Of a DNA stretch of 64,000 bases, positions 17,456 through 26,488 are shown in pieces (within the stretch, counting starts at the first letter, position 1; the number at the start of each line of letters is the position of its first letter). The notes under the pieces were generated by a model, which worked only from the letters and a program-made list of their open reading frames with translations, searched no databases and had not been told where the DNA came from. The stretch lies in contig NZ_BGNG01000004.1 in the NCBI RefSeq assembly GCF_003203515.1, positions 186,001-250,000 on the forward strand. The letters are read 5' to 3'. Both the position numbers and the translations under genes were made by a program. This DNA is from Glaciecola sp. KUL10. GTDB lineage: Bacteria > Pseudomonadota > Gammaproteobacteria > Enterobacterales > Alteromonadaceae.

Positions 17456-19378
17456 ATGACCGTTAACAAACAAGCTTGGTCGATTGAAGAAGCGGATAGA
17501 GTATATGGCGTCTCTGGATGGGGCGGTGGCTATTTTAAAGTGGGTAACAATGGCAATATCCATATTGCTGCAGATCCTACAAACCCTAATGTTAGCATTG
17601 ACTTTCAGGCTGTCGTGAACGAAATCGTTGAAGAAGGTATTCAATTTCCTGTGGTTGTGCGCTTTCACGATATTCTGCGCGCTCAGGTCATCAATATAAA
17701 TGAAACCTTTGCTAAGGTGATCGGCGAAGCAGGTTATCAAGGTCAATATCGAGGTGTTTACCCCATCAAGGTAAATCAAATGCGGGAAGTTGTCGAAGAA
17801 ATTGTTGATGCTGGCGCACCCTATCACTATGGTTTAGAAGCTGGCTCAAAGTCAGAATTATTAGCCGTTCTTGCCTTAAATACAAATGCTGAATCACTCA
17901 CTATTCTTAATGGTTACAAGGATGAAGAGTTTATTCGGCTTGCACTCCTAGGCAGAAAACTCGGCCGTAAAGTTGTGGTGGTTATCGAAAAATATTCAGA
18001 GCTTTTACTGCTAGTTAAACTATCTAAAGAGCTGGGTATTGAACCTATCATTGGCCTTCGCTCAAAAATGACTGCCAAAGGTAAAGGAAAATGGCAGGGC
18101 TCCAGTGGTGATCGTGCTAAGTTTGGCTTGACGATTCCTGAAATAATTAATGCTGCACGCTATTTGGAAGCTGAGGGCATGTCTAATACCCTTCAGTTAC
18201 TGCATTTTCATATTGGTAGTCAACTACCTGATATTCGTTCTATTAAAAATGCGGTAAATGAAAGCGCTAGGATATATACCGAACTTCATAAAATGGGGTT
18301 TGAGCTCAAATACGTGGATGTTGGTGGCGGTTTAGGAATTGATTATGACGGCAGTAAGTCGAGTAATGATTCATCGGTTAACTACAGCTTGCATGAATAC
18401 GTCGCCGACGTCGTGTATGGGATGAAAGAAGTCTGTGATTTAGAGGGGATTCCGCACCCATCCCTGGTTACTGAAAGCGGAAGAGCAATCACCGCGCATC
18501 ACAGTTGTGTAGTGACTGAGGTTGTCGGCGAGATTAAAGCCGACGGAGCTCAGCTGGATACTGAAGCCCTAGATGGCGAGCATATATTGCTAAAGAATAT
18601 GCGAGAACTGCGCGACTACTTGACTCCAGATTTAAATCTACAAGAGGTATTTAACGACGCTTCCCAATGGAAAGAACAAGCTGTGGAAGCTTTTAAATTG
18701 CGCGTTGTTAGCCTAGAAGAACTAGGGAAAATAGAAACACTTTACTGGCAAATTATGCGCCGCCTACAGTCAATGTATACTCAGATAGATTTTGTACCAG
18801 AAGAATTACAAGATCTTGATTTCACGCTTTCTTCTCAATATTTGTGTAATTTTTCGGTGTTTCAATCGGCGGCTGATACATGGGCTATCGACCAACTCTT
18901 GCCTGTTGTGCCATTATCCGGCATGCACGAAGCGCCCGATAGTTTTTGTTCAATTGTGGATATCACATGTGATAGTGATGGAAAATTAGATCAATTTGTT
19001 GTTGATAGAAATATTGAAAACGTGCTGCCAATTCGCAAAATCCCTGCAGGTGAAAAGTATTATTTAGGCCTATTTTTGACTGGGGCCTATCAAGACGTGA
19101 TGGGTGATATGCATAATCTATTTGGTCGCTTAAACGAAGTTCACATCTTTAGCTATGACGATGATCCCAAAGACTTCTATATCGAAGAAGTTGTAAAAGG
19201 GTCGTCGGTTGAAAATGTATTAAACGTTATGCAATACCATCCAAGTGCCATGGCGCTTGATGTCAAACGAATGATAGATAAAGAGGTGGCAGGCGGTACC
19301 ATTCCACCACGTGAAGGTGTGCGTTGGACTGATTTTTATGAACAGTGTTTGGCTGGTTATACCTATTTGAAGACTTAG
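17456..19378 (+). CDS. speA: biosynthetic arginine decarboxylase
   Basis: The ATG at 17456 has GAGG 8 bases upstream and gives 640 residues, close to E. coli SpeA (658); an upstream in-frame TTG is less likely. SpeA is a PLP enzyme of the alanine-racemase fold that converts arginine to agmatine, the first step of putrescine synthesis. The PLP lysine is Lys105 in Y-P-I-K-V-N-Q. Other family landmarks are L-E-A-G-S-K-S-E-L, K-F-G-L, L-H-F-H-I-G-S-Q, V-D-V-G-G-G-L-G-I-D-Y, E-S-G-R-A-I-T-A-H-H and D-I-T-C-D-S-D-G. It ends Y-T-Y-L-K-T like its homologues. No speB is next to it, so agmatine processing is encoded elsewhere. Confidence 0.95.
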   Translation: MTVNKQAWSIEEADRVYGVSGWGGGYFKVGNNGNIHIAADPTNPNVSIDFQAVVNEIVEEGIQFPVVVRFHDILRAQVININETFAKVIGEAGYQGQYRGVYPIKVNQMREVVEEIVDAGAPYHYGLEAGSKSELLAVLALNTNAESLTILNGYKDEEFIRLALLGRKLGRKVVVVIEKYSELLLLVKLSKELGIEPIIGLRSKMTAKGKGKWQGSSGDRAKFGLTIPEIINAARYLEAEGMSNTLQLLHFHIGSQLPDIRSIKNAVNESARIYTELHKMGFELKYVDVGGGLGIDYDGSKSSNDSSVNYSLHEYVADVVYGMKEVCDLEGIPHPSLVTESGRAITAHHSCVVTEVVGEIKADGAQLDTEALDGEHILLKNMRELRDYLTPDLNLQEVFNDASQWKEQAVEAFKLRVVSLEELGKIETLYWQIMRRLQSMYTQIDFVPEELQDLDFTLSSQYLCNFSVFQSAADTWAIDQLLPVVPLSGMHEAPDSFCSIVDITCDSDGKLDQFVVDRNIENVLPIRKIPAGEKYYLGLFLTGAYQDVMGDMHNLFGRLNEVHIFSYDDDPKDFYIEEVVKGSSVENVLNVMQYHPSAMALDVKRMIDKEVAGGTIPPREGVRWTDFYEQCLAGYTYLKT

Positions 19379-19395
19379 TAATAAACCACGCTAAA

Positions 19396-20577
19396 CTATT
19401 TGAGCGCCAATTTGTGCTGAGCAATTTGGCGCTTCCAGAACTCGGCAGTCGTTTGGTTAATTAAGTTAGATTCTGCGTTCATGAGCATCACGTAACCGAC
19501 TCCCAATTCAGGTGAAAACGACACATCGGCTCGGTAGCCTTGAACCCATCCGCCATGATAGTTTATTTTCACGCCATCGAAATTGTATATGCGCCAACCC
19601 AAACCGTAGTGTGCGGTTTGTAAGTGCTCTCTCCAGTTGCGCCTTCTCAGTTCTTGTACCGTTTTTACGCGTGGATGAGTGAGCTCTTTAATCATGTTGT
19701 CATTGATTACGTCTGGGTATTGATGCAGCATCGCACGTAACCAAATTTCCATGTCAGATGCACTAGCGTTAACACCTGCGGCAGGTCCAAAACGATAGTA
19801 GTTATCCTTTACCCTCACCTTAACCCATTTACGTTTATCGATCGCGACATGCGGTTTTGCCCAGCTCTTTGAGTTTGTAAGCCCCTGCTTACCTACGCTT
19901 GCATGTGGCATTTGAAGAGGAGCGATGATGTTCATTAGAAGCGCTTCTTCAAATGAAGAATCTATGGCTTGATAGTAGTGTTCTAGAACACCAAAAAGTG
20001 TATTTTGATAAGTGTAGCAATATCCAGGTTTACACAAAGAATCTAATTTTTCTAAGTGCTTTAGTACACGAGGTAATTTATAGTTTGCTTCGATTAAATT
20101 GTCATATGCGTTTGGTGTAAAGCCGGTAGACTGGCCTACTAGGTGGCGCAACAAAATAGGTTTATCTGTGTAGTTATCGATCTTGTACTCTGGGGCAAGT
20201 TTCGCTAGAGGTATTTGCCAATCAAGGGTTTGTTCAGCGTTTTGCTTCGAAATAAGTGCTGCAGTGAAAGTTTTAGAAACAGAAGCGAGCCTAAATACAG
20301 TGTCTTTATCTATTTTGGCACCTTTCTTTTCAACAGTGCCATAGGTATCGATGTATGCTGGCTCATCATTTGATACAACGACAATAGCAAACCCAGGTAC
20401 GTTGTCTTGTTTGGCCAGCGCTTTAATATCGCTAGAGTACTGCTTTAACCACGCTTGATCTTCACTGGCAAATGCACTGGGAAATGCGAGAAGGCTTAGC
20501 GACAAAGCGAAAATATAAATAGAATTTTTAAAGAATGCTAACAAAGGTGGTATGACCTTGACATCAGAGTGTTCCAA
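19396..20577 (-). CDS. exported serine hydrolase of the class C beta-lactamase family
   Basis: The 393-residue protein has a signal peptide ending F-A-S near residue 38. The catalytic motifs are S99-V-S-K102 (SxxK), Y190-Q-N192 (YxN) and H341-G-G343 (the HxG/KTG equivalent). G-G-W-V-Q-G-Y-R-A-D follows, as in the AmpC/EstB group. The family includes esterases, D-aminopeptidases and penicillin-binding proteins as well as beta-lactamases, so the substrate is open. The apparent start is TTG at 20577; a TTG at 20544 with AAGG upstream gives a more typical signal peptide. It converges on speA. Confidence 0.82.
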   Translation of the reverse strand: MEHSDVKVIPPLLAFFKNSIYIFALSLSLLAFPSAFASEDQAWLKQYSSDIKALAKQDNVPGFAIVVVSNDEPAYIDTYGTVEKKGAKIDKDTVFRLASVSKTFTAALISKQNAEQTLDWQIPLAKLAPEYKIDNYTDKPILLRHLVGQSTGFTPNAYDNLIEANYKLPRVLKHLEKLDSLCKPGYCYTYQNTLFGVLEHYYQAIDSSFEEALLMNIIAPLQMPHASVGKQGLTNSKSWAKPHVAIDKRKWVKVRVKDNYYRFGPAAGVNASASDMEIWLRAMLHQYPDVINDNMIKELTHPRVKTVQELRRRNWREHLQTAHYGLGWRIYNFDGVKINYHGGWVQGYRADVSFSPELGVGYVMLMNAESNLINQTTAEFWKRQIAQHKLALK

Positions 20578-20730
20578 AACGAGCTAGAGTTTACGTTAAA
20601 GCACCGGTGTTCTGCAAATATGCACAATAGAAACTAACGATATTTATTTTTTACGAGTTCCGAAAACGTCGCATTTTTTTCTGGTATTCACATACACTTG
20701 TTATCGTAATAGCTTGATTAGGACCTGTTA

Positions 20731-22167
20731 ATGAATCAATTGGTTCAGTTTCAAAAAGCAAGAATGGCAAGAGACCCTAGGTTTGATGGTAGATTTTTTG
20801 TTGGTGTTAAAACTACCGGCATATTTTGCAGGCCAGTTTGCAGAGCGCGTTTACCACTAGAAAAAAATGTCCGTTATCTACGAAGTGCAAACCATGCAAT
20901 CGAAGAGGGTTTTCGCCCCTGTTTATTATGTCGACCAGATAGTGCGCCGGGCTCTTTTGCTTGGAAAGGCGTTGAGACAACAGTAGAGAGAGCAATAAAT
21001 ATATTGTCTTCTCAGCTTGATCTGAGTATCGAACATGTTGCAGAAAAGTTGGGCGTGTCAACTCGTTATTTAAATCGTTTATTTGACGATCATGTACATA
21101 TTAGCCCGAAGCGCTTTCAGTTATCTCAAAGACTTCTTTTCGCTAAACAATTGCTGCATGAAACGACTCTTAATATTGAAACGGTGGCGTTATGTGCAGG
21201 TTTTAACTCAGCGAAACGGCTACAAGTTAATATGCGCGATCAATTCGATTTGATACCCAGCGAGCTGCGCCGACGTGAAAAGGATAATAAAATGTCGAAA
21301 ACTCAAACCGTTTCTGTTTTTTTAAGATACCGCCCTCCATATTCTTGGGATGTTCTACGAGACTTTTTTTCGAGACGCTTAATCACCAGTAATGAGAGAA
21401 TTACCGAGGACTACTTTGCCAAATGTATTTTAGTTGATGGTGTTCCGGTGATTTTTAAAGCCCGGCATGAAGCCGACAAAGATGGATTTGAAGTTAGCTT
21501 TTTTACCGAAAATGTGAAGGTCCTAAAGCAAGCAATACTGTGTGTTAGGAAGATTCTTGATTTAGACGCAGATCCTCTTGTGATTGGGGAGGCTTTGCAA
21601 GCGAGTGGTTTGCACAAAGAGCAATTTGATCCAGGCTTACGGATACCAGGAATCGTCGATCAGTTTGAGGCCGCCTGCAGAGCAGTCTGTGGCCAACAAG
21701 TGTCAGTAAAAGCGGCGGTGCGGCAAGTTAATTTACTACAAGATACATTATTGATGGCCAATGTGTCTCAACCTGATCACACACACCACTTATCGGAAGC
21801 GCTTTATCAAAACGAACCGTGTTTGGCACTTCAACCCTTCGTCGACGCAGCACTTGTGAGTAAAAGTGATCTGTCTTTTTTAAAAATGCCGCAAGCTAGA
21901 AAAAATAGCCTTCATTCTTTGGCAAATCTTTTAGACGAAAGCAAAGATGCTGACTATGAACAGTGGCTTGCACTAAAAGGAATTGGTCCATGGACTATAA
22001 ATTATGTAAGACTTCGGCACTCAAGCTTACCTGACATATTTCTAGACACTGACCTTATCATCAAACAGCAAATCGAAAGATTTGCACAACAGAAACAAGT
22101 GATAAAGGCAAATCTAGCTGCGCCTTATCGCACTTACTTAACCCTCAACCTTTGGAATTTGTCATGA
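20731..22167 (+). CDS. Ada-type regulator fused to AlkA-type 3-methyladenine DNA glycosylase
   Basis: The 478-residue protein has three parts. Residues 1-75 are an Ada N-terminal zinc domain with Cys33, Cys37, Cys64 and Cys67; Cys33 is in the position of the methyl-phosphotriester acceptor Cys38 of E. coli Ada. Residues of about 80-182 are an AraC-type DNA-binding domain. Residues of about 190-478 are an AlkA-like glycosylase with helix-hairpin-helix L-K-G-I-G-P-W-T (415-422) and catalytic Asp441 in F-L-D-T-D-L-I-I-K. It probably senses methylated DNA, activates its own operon and excises alkylated bases. The C-terminal O6-methyltransferase of classical Ada is missing and is supplied by the overlapping ogt gene. 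Confidence 0.92.
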   Translation: MNQLVQFQKARMARDPRFDGRFFVGVKTTGIFCRPVCRARLPLEKNVRYLRSANHAIEEGFRPCLLCRPDSAPGSFAWKGVETTVERAINILSSQLDLSIEHVAEKLGVSTRYLNRLFDDHVHISPKRFQLSQRLLFAKQLLHETTLNIETVALCAGFNSAKRLQVNMRDQFDLIPSELRRREKDNKMSKTQTVSVFLRYRPPYSWDVLRDFFSRRLITSNERITEDYFAKCILVDGVPVIFKARHEADKDGFEVSFFTENVKVLKQAILCVRKILDLDADPLVIGEALQASGLHKEQFDPGLRIPGIVDQFEAACRAVCGQQVSVKAAVRQVNLLQDTLLMANVSQPDHTHHLSEALYQNEPCLALQPFVDAALVSKSDLSFLKMPQARKNSLHSLANLLDESKDADYEQWLALKGIGPWTINYVRLRHSSLPDIFLDTDLIIKQQIERFAQQKQVIKANLAAPYRTYLTLNLWNLS

Positions 22168-22646
22168 GCAGTCGTTTTAAGCAGTTTCATTCGCTTTGTA
22201 CCAATGTGGTGCCAACGCCAGTGGGGTATATTCAAATTTTTGCAGATGAGCTTGGTGTTTGTGCAATCGAGTTTACTGACAAACCAATACTAGAAAAATC
22301 TAATGAAATCACAGACGAATGTGCACAGCAATTGAAGCAATATCTGGCTGGTGAAAGGAAGGTATTTGATGTACCTTTGAACGCCCATGGTACCGAGTTT
22401 CAAAAGCGGGTTTGGCAGGCTCTATTAGAAGTCGAATACGGTGAGATTAGCACTTATTTGAGCATTTCCAAAAAAGTGGGTAATCCCTTAGCGTCAAGAG
22501 CAGTGGGAATGGCAAATGGCAAAAACCCGATTTCTATTATCGTTCCTTGTCATCGCATCATCGGCAGCAATGGAAAGTTAACGGGTTATGCTGGTGGGCT
22601 AGCTCGCAAGACATTTTTATTAGATTTGGAAGCTAAGTATTCATGA
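22164..22646 (+). CDS. ogt: methylated-DNA--protein-cysteine S-methyltransferase
   Basis: The ATG at 22164 overlaps the stop of the Ada/AlkA gene (ATGA), giving 160 residues. The acceptor cysteine is Cys129 in I-V-P-C-H-R-I-I, preceded by the helix-turn-helix region A-S-R-A-V-G-M-A-N-G-K-N-P and followed by L-T-G-Y-A-G-G. The protein removes O6-methyl from guanine by suicidal transfer to this cysteine. Together with the upstream fusion it restores all functions of E. coli Ada plus AlkA from two genes. Confidence 0.92.
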   Translation: MSSRFKQFHSLCTNVVPTPVGYIQIFADELGVCAIEFTDKPILEKSNEITDECAQQLKQYLAGERKVFDVPLNAHGTEFQKRVWQALLEVEYGEISTYLSISKKVGNPLASRAVGMANGKNPISIIVPCHRIIGSNGKLTGYAGGLARKTFLLDLEAKYS

Positions 22647-23527
22647 GACCGCAAGATCTGGCAGAGTTGCTTTTATTAGGCATAATATGGGGCGCATCCT
22701 TTATGTTGATGCGAACAGCAGCACCAGAGTTTGGCGTGTTTGCGCTCGTTGAAGTGAGAACAGTACTTGCGTTTGTTTTTTTGATGCCGTTTGTACTCCT
22801 TGCAAGGCAATTAGGTGATTTACGAAAGCATTGGCGTGGATTGATTTTCGTAGGAGCATTTAATACCGGTATACCGTTTTGCTTATTTTCATTTTCTAGT
22901 ATTCACCTTGAAACAGGCCTCAACTCTATTTTAAACGGAACTGCCCCCATGTTCGGTGCTATTGTTGCTTGGTTATACTTAGGGGATAAAATTACTAAAT
23001 CAGGCGTATTTGGCTTATCAGCAGGCTTCGCGGGTGTGTTGGTTATTTCTGAGCAAACGCTGGGCAACGCAGAATTAAGTATTTTGCCTATCCTTGGCGC
23101 GCTGGGGGCTACATTTTGTTATGGCATCGCCGCTTGTTTCATGAAGAAGCATTTATCACATGCAAAACCCTTTGCTGTTGCCGCCGGTTCTCAACTATTT
23201 GCGGCGCTGTTGTTGATGCCCTTGGCAATTGCTTATTGGCCAATGCAAGCAATCAGTGAAACTGCGTGGCGAGACGCCATTATTCTGGCAGTTATGTGCA
23301 CGGGTTTGGCATACGTCATGTATTTTAGGCTCATCTCAAACGTTGGTGCATCAAACGCGCTGACTGTTGCCTATTTGGTTCCTTTGTTTGGGATCGCATG
23401 GGGGTATATTCTCTTGGGAGAAGTTATTTCAATGCAGTCCATTTTGGGTGGTTGTTTGATAATTTTTGGCGTAATGCTTACCACTGGCGTGCTAAAAAAG
23501 GTACTCAAGCGTAAGTATGCTGTTTAA
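22643..23527 (+). CDS. EamA/DMT family membrane transporter
   Basis: The 294-residue protein has about ten hydrophobic segments in two EamA repeats; the first begins L-L-L-L-G-I-I-W-G-A-S-F and the second L-G-A-L-G-A-T-F-C-Y-G-I-A. Conserved P-L-F-G-I-A-W-G-Y-I-L-L-G-E near the C-terminus is typical. Its ATG overlaps the ogt stop (ATGA), so it is translationally coupled to the alkylation-repair genes. Family members export amino acids, metabolites or drugs. What it exports here, and why it belongs to this operon, is unknown. Confidence 0.88.
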   Translation: MRPQDLAELLLLGIIWGASFMLMRTAAPEFGVFALVEVRTVLAFVFLMPFVLLARQLGDLRKHWRGLIFVGAFNTGIPFCLFSFSSIHLETGLNSILNGTAPMFGAIVAWLYLGDKITKSGVFGLSAGFAGVLVISEQTLGNAELSILPILGALGATFCYGIAACFMKKHLSHAKPFAVAAGSQLFAALLLMPLAIAYWPMQAISETAWRDAIILAVMCTGLAYVMYFRLISNVGASNALTVAYLVPLFGIAWGYILLGEVISMQSILGGCLIIFGVMLTTGVLKKVLKRKYAV

Positions 23528-23550
23528 CACGCGTTTGGTTAGACGTTTCT

Positions 23551-24957
23551 TTAGTGTTTGTGCTTGAATCTTTGCTCAAACTCAAACAACACTTCGCTTA
23601 GTTCTGTTTCATTTTCGAGATCTATTTCGGATAGTTGATATTCAAGAGAAAATGATTGTTTTTTGACATCTAGTTGAAGTGTTTCTAAGCCATGGCGAAT
23701 ATCTTTCATATACTTATTCATTTCGACATACGTCGTCTCTTGAAATAAAAACATCCATTGGTTTTGATGACTCTTTCCTACCATGATGCGCTCATCATTG
23801 TTAGCTAAGATATTCAATAATGTGTTCGAAATAGCACTGCTAATTTCTATTTGCTCAACTAGTTCTTCGTGTGTAGCTGGAAAATGTCCAATTTGAGCGA
23901 CTCGCAACATAGCTACATGAGCAGGTCGTTTAAAAGTAGAGTATTGAATAATAGACTTGATTAACTCATCAGAACATAAAAAACCACTTGGTGTATTTAC
24001 TTTTGTGACGTTGCTAGCGTCCGCCAACCTTGAGACGCTTTGATAGATACCAAGAAAAATTACACTGATGACTACTACAATCAATACACTGAGTGACAAA
24101 TATGCAAGATTGAACGGGCTTGGGTTGAACATAACTGGGGCTATCAGATAGAGCTCCCAGTCAAAATTTTTGACACTGAATTGTGAAATCAAGTATTCAC
24201 TTTCTTCGACCGATACCAGCTGATTATCAAGTGGCGCTGGTGTGTTTTGAGCGCCGAACACTAGCGTACCTATTGCTTGCTTATACCAATCTTGTTCTTG
24301 AATGCGCTGAAATTGTCTCTGATAAGGGTTTAAATTAGGATCAGAGGCAAGCATGATTTCGCCTGTAGCGTTGACAAAGAAAAATTCAAAACCATGGTTG
24401 GTTCTGAACGTTTCAAATGTTTCAAGAAAGCTTTTAAGACGTTTTGAAGTGCCGACAAACCCCAAGAATTCGTTGTTCTCATTAAACACTTTTACATCAA
24501 TGTAAAAGTGAATATCATCCCATTTACCAATGTCGGCATTGACAATATCGTCTAACTGTTTGTATTTAAAGTACCAATTCACTTCGCCTTCGACTAAATC
24601 GAGGCTGCTGCCGTCAGAGTTAATTTGGACTTTCGCAGAGTCAGATGCTAGGAAAAAGTCCATACCAAACTGACTTTCAAGCTTATTGAGATAATTTATT
24701 TTTAGCTGTTTATCAAAGTCAGGATCAAGCAACATTTGTCGAACATCATCAGATTTGGCAATCGTTTGTGATATGTGAAGAGGACGAGTTAAATGCTCGG
24801 TAATTAGGTCGATTGCGGGGCTGAGATTCTTTTGTTGTGTGCGACTTTGTTCCGATAGCATGCTGTCCATACTGAACGAGCCGTGAACAATTAGTGAAAC
24901 TAGAGTGATGATGAAAAGAAGCAAGATACGGCGGTGTAGGCTAGCAAAGGCTCTCAT
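23551..24957 (-). CDS. membrane sensor with periplasmic Cache domain and GGDEF-like remnant
   Basis: The 468-residue protein has a membrane segment at about 10-28, a periplasmic region of about 250 residues typical of a double Cache sensor (including D-W-E-L-Y-L-I-A-P at the end), and a second membrane segment at about 282-305. The C-terminal 150 residues follow the pattern of a GGDEF domain (V-A-M-L-R-V-A-Q-I-G, then D-E-R-I-M-V-G-K-S-H-Q-N-Q-W-M-F-L-F-Q) but lack the GGDEF, the D-x-L-T and the final A-K motifs. The domain assignment is tentative. It is divergent from glmU and convergent with the EamA gene. Confidence 0.6.
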   Translation of the reverse strand: MRAFASLHRRILLLFIITLVSLIVHGSFSMDSMLSEQSRTQQKNLSPAIDLITEHLTRPLHISQTIAKSDDVRQMLLDPDFDKQLKINYLNKLESQFGMDFFLASDSAKVQINSDGSSLDLVEGEVNWYFKYKQLDDIVNADIGKWDDIHFYIDVKVFNENNEFLGFVGTSKRLKSFLETFETFRTNHGFEFFFVNATGEIMLASDPNLNPYQRQFQRIQEQDWYKQAIGTLVFGAQNTPAPLDNQLVSVEESEYLISQFSVKNFDWELYLIAPVMFNPSPFNLAYLSLSVLIVVVISVIFLGIYQSVSRLADASNVTKVNTPSGFLCSDELIKSIIQYSTFKRPAHVAMLRVAQIGHFPATHEELVEQIEISSAISNTLLNILANNDERIMVGKSHQNQWMFLFQETTYVEMNKYMKDIRHGLETLQLDVKKQSFSLEYQLSEIDLENETELSEVLFEFEQRFKHKH

Positions 24958-25070
24958 GTGAAACTTTTTTCGACGTGTTTGTCGTATGATAAGGCTAAAA
25001 TTTGTTTTGGTCTACTGACAATAGCGACCTGTGAGGGTAGACTACATTCACTTTTTAGATGGAGTATTTT

Positions 25071-26426
25071 ATGGCTATAGATGTTGTCATACTAGCAGCA
25101 GGGAAAGGCACTAGAATGAAATCCTCGCTCCCTAAGGTTCTGCATAAAATTGCTGGCAAACCGATGGTTGAGCACATTATCGATGCTGCTAGTAGCCTCG
25201 ATATAGATTCACTGAATATCGTTTACGGCCATCAAGCCGAGTTGCTACAAAAATCTTTATCACATCATCAAGTTAATTGGTGTCTGCAAGCCCAACAACT
25301 AGGAACGGGACACGCCGTTCAGCAATCACTTTCATTTTTAAATGATACGAATGATGCGCTGATTTTAGTAGGCGATGCGCCTTTGATCACGAGCGACACG
25401 CTACAACGCCTGATTGATGCAAAGAAACAAGCAGATTTTGCTTTGCTTACCGTTCATATGGACGACCCAACAGGGATGGGGCGAATTATCAGAGATGGCG
25501 ACAATATCAGTGCTATCGTTGAACATAAAGATGCAAGCCCCGAACAGTTAGCGATCAATGAAATCAATACCGGTATGATGCTTCTTCCTGTTAGTGATTT
25601 AAAAAGATGGCTGGCAAATTTAAGCAATGATAACGCTCAAGGTGAATTTTACCTTACTGACGTCATTGAGATGGCGGCAAATGAAGACAAAAGAATAAAG
25701 GCTGCTCACCCTGTATGGGAACGCGAAGTTGAGGGCGTTAACGATCGCGTTCAATTGGCCTCATTAGAGTGTGCGCTTCAACTGAAATTGGCTGAGCAAC
25801 TGATGCGACAAGGCGCGAGTCTTGCTGATCCTCATCGTATTGATATTCGAGGTCAGCTAAGTGTTGGCAATGATGTTGAAATAGACGTTAACTGTGTTTT
25901 TGAGGGTGAGGTCGTACTTGGCGAGGGCGTTAAAATTGGTCCTAATTGCGTTTTAAAGGACTGCACAATAGGTGATAACACAGTGATTGAAGCCTTTTCG
26001 CTTATTCAGCAAGCACAAGTGGCCAATGCCTGTACAGTTGGACCGTACGCACGGCTTCGTCCCGGAGCTGATTTAAGAGAAAATGCAAAAGTCGGTAATT
26101 TCTGTGAAGTTAAAAAAGCGGTTATTGGCAATGGCTCCAAAGTTAATCATCTTACTTATATTGGCGATGCCGATATAGGAGCAAACGTTAATATAGGTGC
26201 GGGTACGATTACGTGCAACTATGATGGTGTGAATAAGTTTAAAACTAAAATTGAGGACGACGTGTTTGTTGGCTCTAACTCCTCATTGGTGGCTCCCGTA
26301 ACTGTCGCAAAAGGCGCGACTGTTGGTGCTGGCAGCACTATTACCAAAAATGTAGATGGTGAACAACTAGCCGTTGCGCGTGGGAAACAGCGAAATATCA
26401 GTGGTTGGCAAAAGCCAAGTAAGTAG
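25071..26426 (+). CDS. glmU: bifunctional UDP-N-acetylglucosamine pyrophosphorylase / glucosamine-1-P acetyltransferase
   Basis: The ATG at 25071 has GGAG 6 bases upstream and is preferred over the in-frame ATG at 25059, giving 451 residues (E. coli 456). The N-terminal uridylyltransferase begins V-V-I-L-A-A-G-K-G-T-R-M-K. The C-terminal half is a left-handed beta helix with hexapeptide repeats such as V-G-N-D-V-E-I-D-V and I-G-A-N-V-N-I-G-A-G-T-I-T-C-N-Y-D-G. The enzyme acetylates glucosamine-1-phosphate and couples it to UTP for peptidoglycan and lipopolysaccharide precursors. It is followed by glmS after 62 bases, as in E. coli, so precursor supply and activation are co-expressed. The usual atp operon is not immediately upstream. 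Confidence 0.96.
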   Translation: MAIDVVILAAGKGTRMKSSLPKVLHKIAGKPMVEHIIDAASSLDIDSLNIVYGHQAELLQKSLSHHQVNWCLQAQQLGTGHAVQQSLSFLNDTNDALILVGDAPLITSDTLQRLIDAKKQADFALLTVHMDDPTGMGRIIRDGDNISAIVEHKDASPEQLAINEINTGMMLLPVSDLKRWLANLSNDNAQGEFYLTDVIEMAANEDKRIKAAHPVWEREVEGVNDRVQLASLECALQLKLAEQLMRQGASLADPHRIDIRGQLSVGNDVEIDVNCVFEGEVVLGEGVKIGPNCVLKDCTIGDNTVIEAFSLIQQAQVANACTVGPYARLRPGADLRENAKVGNFCEVKKAVIGNGSKVNHLTYIGDADIGANVNIGAGTITCNYDGVNKFKTKIEDDVFVGSNSSLVAPVTVAKGATVGAGSTITKNVDGEQLAVARGKQRNISGWQKPSK

Positions 26427-26454
26427 CAGATTACCAATTTTAACTAATTAATAA

Positions 26455-26472
26455 AGCTTGTAAGTACAAGCT
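26455..26472 (+). repeat. short palindrome in the glmU-glmS gap
   Basis: AGCTTGTA and TACAAGCT form an 8-base perfect inverted repeat with a 2-base centre, ending 16 bases upstream of the glmS start codon and just before its ribosome site. It could fold in the mRNA leader or bind a protein. It has no T run, so it is not a terminator. Confidence 0.4.
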
Positions 26473-26488
26473 CAAGAGACAGAATTTT

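Noticed and set aside
17450-17827. Open frame of 125 codons antisense to speA
   Set aside because: speA is clearly coding across this region and the antisense product resembles nothing known.
19402-19432. Inverted repeat AGCGCCAA/TTGGCGCT as terminator of speA
   Set aside because: It lies inside the end of the convergent serine hydrolase gene and has no T run after it.
26427-26488. glmS ribozyme/riboswitch upstream of glmS
   Set aside because: The gap between glmU and glmS is only 62 bases, too short for the glmS ribozyme, and no matching core was seen.
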